Of a DNA stretch of 64,000 nt, positions 56,509 to 64,000 are shown in pieces. The number at the start of each line of letters is the position of its first letter. The stretch's first letter is position 1. Under the pieces are notes generated by a model. It searched no databases and was not told the origin of the DNA. It saw nothing but the letters and a program-made list of their open reading frames with translations. The stretch lies in contig JABAKD010000013.1 of assembly GCA_012845835.1 (NCBI GenBank), forward strand, positions 3,953,128 through 4,017,127, in the 5' to 3' direction. The DNA comes from Undaria pinnatifida (taxonomy: Eukaryota > Sar > Phaeophyceae > Laminariales > Alariaceae). Made by a program: the position numbers and the translations under genes.

Positions 56509-57084
56509 CACCCCCATAATGCGAAGTCAGATTAATAGAGAAGCCTCATACTTAGAAAACAAATTCGTAAAATAATAAAAAACAAATGGGTCTCATATCC
56601 GGTCCGGTGTATCAACCGCGTCAATATGGATGTATCCATGTTACCCACACATTTTACAAAAAAAAATAAAACGTTACAAGGAAAGATAAGTACAAAAATT
56701 ACGCTTGGTGTAATTACCAGCGATAAATACCCTACCTAGTAGATAAAACGCAAAGATTCGTCTACTGGGTTTGAAACACGCGTTCTGAATTGTACCAAAT
56801 AGATAAACAATACTAGACAAAAAAAGAGAATTGTGGACAAGTGTCCATCACGACAATATAAACATTCTCACTGTTCAGTTGTTTGTTTAATATACTTACG
56901 TACTTCCGCAAAAAAAAAAAAAAAACATTAGGAAGCAGGTAGAACGAGTACTGATAGTACTGTAACAAACTATGGGGGGTAGTTACATGCTCCATCCACT
57001 ACTACTGCGGCTGCGACTACAGCAGCTACTTCTACGTCCTTCGCGACTCCTTCCTGTACATCCTCACCTCCAGTTGGTATAGGT
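56509..57084. other. AT-rich leader of the Copia interior
   Basis: The segment lacks gag coding. It includes A-runs at 56659-56667 and 56909-56924 and a short Thr/Ala/Ser-rich coding stretch from about 57000, which ends in an in-frame TAG at about 57087. Confidence 0.5.
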
Positions 57085-57141
57085 TAGTCTTTCATCGCCG
57101 CACCTCCGATCAAGATCGCCGCGCAGCCCGTCGACTTCTCC

Positions 57142-59721
57142 ATGACTGCGGACAGGGGAGCGTCTAGACACTTCATCGACAATCAGCTTCCTCCGGGCAT
57201 TGAACATAAAATGAACCACTACGTGCAGCTGGACCCTCCCGTAATAATCAACGTAGCGGGAAACCATCGCCTTTATAGCGTTGGTCAAGGGGTTTTGGCC
57301 GTACAAGTGTTGGACCACATAGGCTCTGAGCACTCTGTACAGCTTCCTGTCACGATCGTACCTGGGCTAGGCAGGCACTTATTTTCGGGGGGATCAGCTG
57401 CTGCGAGAGGGGTCACAATGATAATCGCCAAGCGGTCGTATCTTGACATGGGGGCTTTTGCTATATCTTTACGAAAGGACAGCCACTGCCCTTCTTTGTA
57501 CCATCTCGACCTCACCACTGGTGCAACCAGCCGAACACCTGAGACGGCGTTCCCGACCATCTCCGGAAAAAACTTTTAACCGGAAACCGTCCTCGCTGTT
57601 AATGCTACGACGACTCCTCAAGCGACTTCCCTGCCAAAAACCGTTCCAGCTAATATCTGGCACAAGAGGTTGGGTCACCCCAATGGGCAGGTGATGTCCA
57701 AGGTGAAGGACATTGCAGAGTGTGGGGTGAATTTTTCAGACACTCTGTCGGCCTGTGAAACGTGCAAAATCAACAAGAGCACACAACAGAACCACCCTAA
57801 AACATCGCGGCCTGACCCTTCCAGCGAACGTTTAAAGCTGGTGAGTACTGACCTGCTCGGACCTGTGACGCCCAAGGGGATCGGAGGATACGCCTACATG
57901 GCAAAGTATACCGACCATCACAGCCGGCTAAAAGCTGTCTACTTTATAGAAAAGAAAAGTGACACGCCACTCACCCTCGGCAGATTCATTAAAGATCCAG
58001 CCATCCCTCTAGGGCTAAGGGTGCAGCATCTACGTTCTGATAATGGCGGCGAGTACACATCCCGCAGCTTTCAGGAATATTGCAAATCAACTGGAATTCG
58101 TCAACAGTTCTCGGCCCCGTACACACCGCAGCAGAACGGTGTTTCAAAACGGGACGGGCGTACTATTATGGACATGACTCGCTGTTTACTCAATGAGGCA
58201 CACCTTCCGGAACCTTTATGGGGAGAAATAGCTTCGACAGCAGTTTTTCTAATTAACCGATTACCACATGCGGCAATCGGCGGCGACACACCCTACCATC
58301 GTATGTTCGGGAAGCATGCAGACCTCTCATTTTTGAGGATTATCGGCACTCGGGCATTTGTGCACGTTGAAGGGTACACCACCAAGCTTCAACCAAAGGC
58401 TTGGGAAGGTGTTCTCGTCGGCTACGACAGCGACAGACCTACCTTCCGCGTGTATGATCGCTACTCGGGAAGAATTTCAAGCTCGCGCAACGTCTCCTTC
58501 ATCGAAGAGCCGCCTACTGTTCTACCAACAGCAGACTCGGGGGGGCAAGAAGAACCTGAAGTCCCTGATTTCGATTTGGAGCCAGGCTGGGATTTTATGG
58601 ACGACTATCAGAGCATTCAACATGGTATCTCATCGCTAGAAACTAACGACACCGACGCAACCGGCAACAAGCCGTTTCACATGAGGCTGCGCTCATCCAC
58701 TTCTCAAGCGAAAGCGCGTCAGCAGGCATATCAATGCCTAGATTCCCCGAAACAGCAGTTCGAGGCTGTCTCGCAGTATATTGGGGCTTTCGGCATGGAT
58801 AAAATAAATCCTCCGGCTTCTATTTCGGTACCCAACACGTACGCGCAAGCTATGGCCTCACCACAGGCAGAAGAATGGGAAGCAGCCATGCGTAAGGAGC
58901 TCAAAAGTCTCGATAAGCACGAGGTCGCCGATTTAATTCCATTCACCAAGGTTCCTCCGGGCTGCTCCATCATTGGAACGCGGTGGGTATTTCGGGTTAA
59001 AACAGACGGACGTTTTAAAGCAAGGCTCGTGGTACAAGGTTGGGCTCAACAGCATGGACTGGATTGCTTCACTACTTTCGCTCCTGTTTGTCGTATTGAA
59101 AGTCAGCGTCTTCTGCTGGCTATAGCGGCATCAAGGGATTGGCGAGTTTTGGCCATGGACGTACAAACTGCATTTCTCAACGGTAAACTTGAAGAGGACG
59201 TCTACACCAAGCAAGCACCAGGCTTTGAAACCATAGACGAGAGAACCAACCGACCGCTGGTAATGAAACTGCGCAAAAGCTTATATGGACTTCGCCAATC
59301 ACCAAGCGTTTGGAACATCACCTTTGACAAGGACTTGTGTAAAATGGGGTTCACGCCGACAGCACAAAATTCCTGCGTATACACAAAGGGAAGTGGGAAC
59401 ACATACATCATGCTAACTCTCTTCGTCGACGACTTACTCATCACTGGACCGTCAAATGCAAGCATGGCCGAGGTTCGACGTGAGCTTATGGAAAAGTTCG
59501 CTATGACTGATATCGGGGATGTGTCTCAAATTCTGGGCATTGAAGTTAAGCGCGACAAGGCAGCCGGAACGATCGAACTCAGTCAAGGGCAGTACACACT
59601 TTCGATACTCAAGCGTTTCAACATGAGTGACTGCAACCCGGTACACGTACCCGGAATAGGAAAGGAACTATGCGCACAGCCGGAAGGAAGCGTACTTCTA
59701 AACGAGGCTCATAACCTGTGA
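57142..59721 (+). pseudogene. Copia pol (protease-integrase-RT), one in-frame stop
   Basis: A single reading frame runs from 57142 to 59721, broken only by TAA at 57577-57579. The protease signature reads DRGAS (57151) in place of D-S-G, and VPGLGRHLFS follows. The pre-integrase zinc finger shows HKRLGH (57661) and C-x2-C (57754-57765). The integrase has Asp at 57850 and Asp at 58039. The expected Glu, exactly 36 codons after the second Asp, is Lys (AAA at 58147-58149) within NGVSKR, so strand transfer should fail. The reverse transcriptase has the TRWVF and FKARLVVQG motifs, DVQTAFLNG with Asp at 59158, and FVDD at 59422-59433, and looks intact. The frame ends in the 3' LTR, without RNase H. 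The ATG at 57142 is only the first in the open frame; the true start would be upstream in gag-pol. Confidence 0.92.
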
Positions 59722-60158
59722 ATAGCCTGTGAACACAATGGTTGCGTGGAGGCTCTGTCTTCTATGCGAAGAGATGCAGAGGTGGCACCGAAGTGTCTGT
59801 TAAGATCACTTGTGATAAGAAAGAAAAAGGATAGTTTGGAAAGGGCGCTTGAGGCCAAAAAAAGAAGAAGAAGAAGAGAAAGAGAGTTGGGAAAGTTGGG
59901 AGAGAAGGGAGAGTTGGGAGAGTTGGGAGAGTGATCATGGTGAGGTGCATCACCACCTGATCATCACGGAACAATGCCCATAGTACGGTAGAATACCGAG
60001 ACAACGGGACAACCTTAACATACTCAAATCTACGTTTACATCTAGGTTACACCAAAGATTCAACGTAAGATTCAACTTAAGATTCAACTGCCTATCTTAT
60101 TCGTGCGAATAGACTGCGCATTAACTTAGATTTGAATCCAAGGTTCATACTTTTAACA
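59717..60158 (+). repeat. Copia 3' LTR
   Basis: This is the partner of 56067-56508. It directly abuts the RT coding region, so the usual RNase H and polypurine tract are lost. Confidence 0.9.
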
Positions 60159-60163
60159 GAGGA

Positions 60164-62091
60164 AGCATAAAAAGATGAAAGGAGAGTGAATATGGCAAGG
60201 CCACCGGCGTTATCCGTCTCAACTCCGAGAGCACTACTCCTTCCAGAAGCCTCTGGCTTCGATAACTGGACCACCCGGCACGATACGATCTTCGCCTTGA
60301 ACACTTATAGCAGCAGTCGAATAGGTGGTAATGTCGCCGTCTTTTCAGAAAATTGCCTCCGAGAAGGTTCTGGTTCAGCTGTAACGCTCGTATGTTACTT
60401 TCTAGTTATGTTACCACTACGAGTACAGCAATGAACCAATCAATGCTACTGAACGTTGCGTCGGGAGGTAATTGTTTAAAACCTCTGTCCTCAACATGTT
60501 TGTATTGGTCTTCGACGGGTGTTGGCCGACGCCGAGACTCGCTTGTTCTTTCTTGCATGTGACAAGGAGTTGCGCTCACAAACATCTCTCGAGTTCAGCG
60601 AGGGGAGATTTTTTGGAGTGATCCGAGGGAGGTTGGGTTGTTATCGTAACGGACCCTTGGCTCCCAGTTGCGTTCGAGGTTGATAGTACCGGACGTCAAC
60701 CATAATGATAACCAATCATTGAGGGCAGATCTCGTAGACCCGACGTTGGTCAAAGCATCTTTATGATTGACATGTGTGATCGGATATCGACGGTATCTAC
60801 GTAGTACCCTATCCTCCACTTAACCTCCTCCTTGATGAGGCCCATGTCAATCTTTGATAAGGATGTATGTGACTTTGGGGTGATCATTTCGAGAGGAAAA
60901 TAATTTCGTAGCTGGAGTCTTGACAGGGGGACGTATCGTCTTATTTGTCACTGCTCACGATCTGCATCACATAACCCCCTTGGATTGTCTATGACAGCAC
61001 CCTTCGTATTGAGTAAACACGGCGAGTAAGAGAATGGATTCGCACAGTTAGTTCGAATGCCGGCAGCAACAGTTCGAGTACACTGGTTTTCCTCATTTAG
61101 TTGAATTCGTCGCTATCGGTCGTGTGGTCACTCCAAGACGGCGTTCCTCGTGACGGCTTCAATTTTATTTACAACACGGAATGGTTTTGCCTTGTATTGG
61201 TGCAAGTGTGTGATCGATGTGTTTGTTAGCCGTGCGCACGCTGCCACATCGTTTTGAACGGGCTAGGTTCGCGAGACCTGACCACTCGGGGAATGGCCTC
61301 GTTTCGACCGTATAGTCTCGCCGAGACTTCTGTGACCGAAGCGGGTCCCTTCCAACTACTAATACGTATTTTGGAAAACCGGTGGTATACGCGTGGTTAT
61401 GTTGTCTACCTGCTCCTATTTGCGGATTGCTGGGAGCTGTCGTTCCCTTTTTTTTCGGTTTCCTGGGACCAAGCCTACATTGCGAGACATCCTCTTTGCC
61501 AGCAAGTGCCCAAACAAATGCTGATACACAGTGCATTCCGACGTTGCTACTCTTGTCACCTTCGGTATCCCTATATAGTTATCGTCATACGTAGGTTATA
61601 CCCTTCACCTTTGCGTTCTAGTTATGTTCTACTGCCGCGCTGGAATAACCCGTAAATCGCAGTATCATGAAATGTATTGTAGTGATGGAGAGCTTGTTGA
61701 TCATATACAACGACCGACTGTGCTACGTAGTCACGTGACTTAGTGGGTAGTATAACGGCACGAACCGTTGAGAACGTAAGGGACTGGGAGATCACTCGCA
61801 CGAGTGACCCTGAGCCACTGCAAAACTAGCCCCCGGAAGTGACCCTCTCTAGCTTAGCCTGGGTTCACGCGTAGATAAGGACCACTACCAAATTCAACTG
61901 GCCTTACCTGCCATGATTGCTGACACAAACGAAGCCAAGGATTCAGGTGTGGCGACGTAACACCTGTTCTTCACGACGATTTTATCGGGCTGCCACGATA
62001 ATGTCCATTTCGCAGCCTTTTAAACAGGGTGCAGTAAAAAAGCAGCCGACCATTTGATCTATTACCTCCTCACCCTCTTGTTCCCTGCCCA
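60164..62091. other. Unassigned interval downstream of Copia
   Basis: A plus-strand frame at 60186-60434 begins shortly after the LTR and has a Pro/Ser/Thr-rich start, but no gag motif can be claimed. No tRNA or gene is recognised in the rest. Confidence 0.3.
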
Positions 62092-62665
62092 GTTTGTTCA
62101 AACGCCCCACTTAGAATCAAAATCAGCCAGAGTAATAAACACTAATAAGCCATTGATATCATGCCATTATCTTTATAGCCATCCATGACGTAGCTTTCAT
62201 CCATCCCCCCTCCCGCCCTCCAACGCCCCCCTCCTTCCACACACCCCGCACGATCGCCTAGACCCAGCCCCGCGCGTTTAGCAAGCCCCTACATATATGA
62301 TGAATACGCGCGATCGGAGGATCACACGCAATGTCGCGAACATCAGTGTCGACCAAATGTTTGATCTCATAGCTGGAGTGTATTTTAATATTATATGTGA
62401 CCTAAACGTCTTGACCCCCCCCCCCGGCCCCATTTTTTTTTTCTTCGCTTCTCTCTAGTTTAAACGCCCCACCTAATATCGAAATCCGCCAAAGTAATAA
62501 ACACTTGCCACGCCCTGGATATCGCTTTGTTATCGTTTTAGAGCCGTCCATGCCACTGCTGCATTTCTCACCCACCCCGGCCATCAACGCCCCCTCCTTC
62601 CCCACCACCCGCACCATCGCCTAGACCTCGCACCACGCGTATAGCAAACCCGTACATCTATGCGG
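62092..62665 (+). repeat. Direct duplication (about 205 bp) bracketing a family B core
   Basis: The copies 62092-62298 and 62455-62665 share AACGCCCCAC(T/C)TA, CCA(A/G)AGTAATAAACACT, CGCCTAGACC, TAGCAA(G/A)CCC and GTACAT/CTACAT. The family B core (B5) lies between them. Together with B3 downstream, this suggests that the full family B element is longer and is tandemly arranged here. Confidence 0.7.
62296..62395 (+). repeat. Repeat family B, short copy B5
   Basis: It contains the 3' core only: ACGCGCGATCGGAG, CACACGCAA, GTTTGATCTCATAGCTGGAG and TGTATTTTAAT. The short frame is still open but its ATG reads ATC. Confidence 0.7.
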
Positions 62666-62800
62666 CCTAAAGCCCTCCGCCCCAGCCCCCGCCCCCCCCG
62701 CCACACCCCCCCCCCCTCCCCCACAAGAAGGATTTATAGTTTTGACGCACAAATTGACCTGCCCCACACGTCCCCTCCCCCCCCTCTCCCCCTCCCGGCA
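62666..62800. repeat. C-rich low-complexity tract
   Basis: Multiple C6-C9 runs occur with CTCC spacers. It leads into copy B3 and resembles the C-rich DNA in front of B1 and B2. It also contains a partial copy of the internal TTTATAGTTTT..CGCAC block. Confidence 0.7.
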
Positions 62801-63150
62801 CCGTTTTGATTAAAACCAGGCCCCCACGTCCTTCAAAACTCCGCCCTCCACCCACCGGTTATTCGACTTACAGGATTCACTTGATAAACGGATGCATTTC
62901 CTTCCACAGCTGTCAGATTTTGTCCCCCTCAGAAACGGGTTTTATAGTTTCCGCGCACAGACCGCCTAAAATCACCCCGTTGACCCTGATAGCTACACTC
63001 TAGTTGCACGGGGAGTTGCCGACCAATATCTTTAATGAGGACACACAACCCGTAATACGCGCGATCGGAGTATCACACACAGCTTGCAAAGATGAGTTTC
63101 GACAAAATGTTCGATCTCACAGCTGGAGTGCATTTTAATTTTTAGAACAT
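62801..63150 (+). repeat. Repeat family B, long copy B3
   Basis: This is a long copy with all blocks. The core frame at 63092-63145 is intact and begins MSFDK. It differs from B2 by scattered substitutions along its length. Confidence 0.85.
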
Positions 63151-64000
63151 ATTCTGATTTTCGGAAGTTAAATTATTGTTACAACTATGAAGCCAAAAAT
63201 AACATAGCACTGCGTGAGGCCATTCCAGGCTATGTGGTAGGGGGAGATGGGGTTGGTGCCTTCTCTGCGTCCAGCGCGTTATGAGCCTCACGGGGTTCGC
63301 CGCTGGACTGTGCCTTACGACATGGTCTAGAAAAATGTTGGCATTCTCTTCAGGTCAATATCCCTAACCTTGAAACTAACCCAGACGCGTGCTACGATAG
63401 AGGTGCACCACTTTTATTCTTAATACTACCCCTCATTTCTGAATGAAAAAAACTGCAACACCTCTCCCTACACTGATCTGGATGAAAATGAAACTGCCAC
63501 ACCGGATGAAAAATCTCACGGCGTAGCTACACAGCAAAAGAAGCATACAAAATGAATGGCCAGTTTCCGAAGAGTTTAGGTGAAGGAGCCCCGTCAAGCA
63601 GCAGCCATTTCGGACCAATAGTGCGTAGTACGCCCCCCCCCAAACAAACGCAACCAACCATATGTCATTCGACAATGCAGGGCTAAGCCCCTTTTGTCCA
63701 GTACATAGCATACCTCTACTGCTATATCGAATAACAGGTATCAGGTATGTTCCACGGCCAAAACTGGGCAACCATCCGGTATCGTACTCCCTTTCGATAT
63801 GATGATCAAAACTATGTTATCAGTAGCAGTGCATAGGTAATAATGTGCTTGCCCGTGTAGCTGGGTCGGGGCTGTTCATTGTTTTAGCTTTAAAACCTGG
63901 TTTCGTTTTGAGGCCGCGGGAAAAAGCAGGTTCTCCGTGTACCATACTCCGAGGTAGCACGGTCGTTTATATATTATGCTTGTAAAACGCAAACCCCAAC
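63151..64000. other. Unassigned interval
   Basis: The longest frame, on the minus strand at 63433-63771, is Cys- and Leu-rich without motifs. No gene is supported. Confidence 0.3.

Larger units (their letters stand above)
56062..60163 (+). mobile_element. Copia LTR retrotransposon, defective
   Basis: Two 442-bp LTRs (56067-56508 and 59717-60158) start TGTGAATAGCC and end TTTTAACA. They are flanked by a perfect 5-bp target duplication GAGGA (56062-56066 and 60159-60163). A hand comparison finds about 13 differences between LTRs (about 97% identity), so the insertion is not recent. The order protease, integrase, reverse transcriptase marks it as Copia. Missing parts are gag (only about 0.6 kb lies between the 5' LTR and the protease), RNase H and the polypurine tract: the RT frame runs straight into the 3' LTR. 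No obvious tRNA primer-binding site follows the 5' LTR. It can have moved only with proteins from another copy, or it was deleted after insertion. Confidence 0.92.

Noticed and set aside
57566-57579. A_AAA_AAC heptamer just before the pol stop, a possible -1 frameshift site
   Set aside because: A -1 shift leads to a stop within a few codons, while the downstream pol lies in the original frame, so shifting would not restore it.
60186-60434. gag start of a second Copia element directly after the 3' LTR
   Set aside because: No gag motif is visible and the GAGGA target duplication places this DNA outside the element.

Overview
The window looks like nuclear DNA of a brown alga or a close stramenopile relative. 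The best evidence is an intact-looking array of EsV-1-7 cysteine/histidine repeats (C-x4-C-x16-C-x2-H-x12), a family expanded in brown algae and first named from a phaeovirus. The rest fits a repeat-rich eukaryotic intergenic region: Copia retrotransposon pieces, SINE-like and poly(A)-tailed retroposons, minisatellites, interstitial TTAGGG tracts, many microsatellites and almost no long open frames. There are no bacterial operons, rRNA genes, CRISPR arrays or convincing complete tRNA genes.

Layout. 1-6.2 kb: dispersed repeats and low-complexity DNA. 6.2-7.8 kb: the EsV-1-7 gene, with a decayed 3' half. 7.8-18.9 kb: no gene I can name, but two minus-strand stretches (9.9-10.3 kb and 14.4-15.5 kb) read like broken coding sequence. 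18.9-25 kb: two copies of a tRNA-derived SINE, a Copia gag/protease remnant, dispersed families A and B, and a perfect GC-rich hairpin. 25-33.3 kb: minisatellites, repeat B2 and unresolved DNA. 33.3-38.1 kb: a degenerate palindromic minisatellite (CATCCCATGGG type) split by an LTR-bearing element. 38-41 kb: a short poly(A) retroposon and a polyglutamine frame. 41.1-42.2 kb: an AAGCTT-rich palindromic array holding two interstitial telomere-like tracts. 42.9-50.5 kb: a CAG/CAA tract, tandem duplications and one good candidate exon. 52.6-55.5 kb: a 102-bp poly(A) retroposon with a perfect 12-bp target duplication, a minus-strand Copia gag-protease remnant, and a decayed cysteine-rich repeat. 56.07-60.16 kb: a Copia element with two LTRs and a GAGGA target duplication. 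60.2-64 kb: unresolved DNA plus more of repeat family B.

The genes do not form a pathway. The window is mainly a record of insertion and decay. The only host-type gene I name with confidence is the EsV-1-7 protein, which may itself be losing its 3' half. The Copia element cannot be autonomous: there is an in-frame stop in pol, the integrase catalytic Glu reads as Lys, the protease signature is altered, gag is missing, and RNase H is lost at the junction with the 3' LTR. Host genes here, if any, are probably split by introns, so most short open frames remain unassigned.
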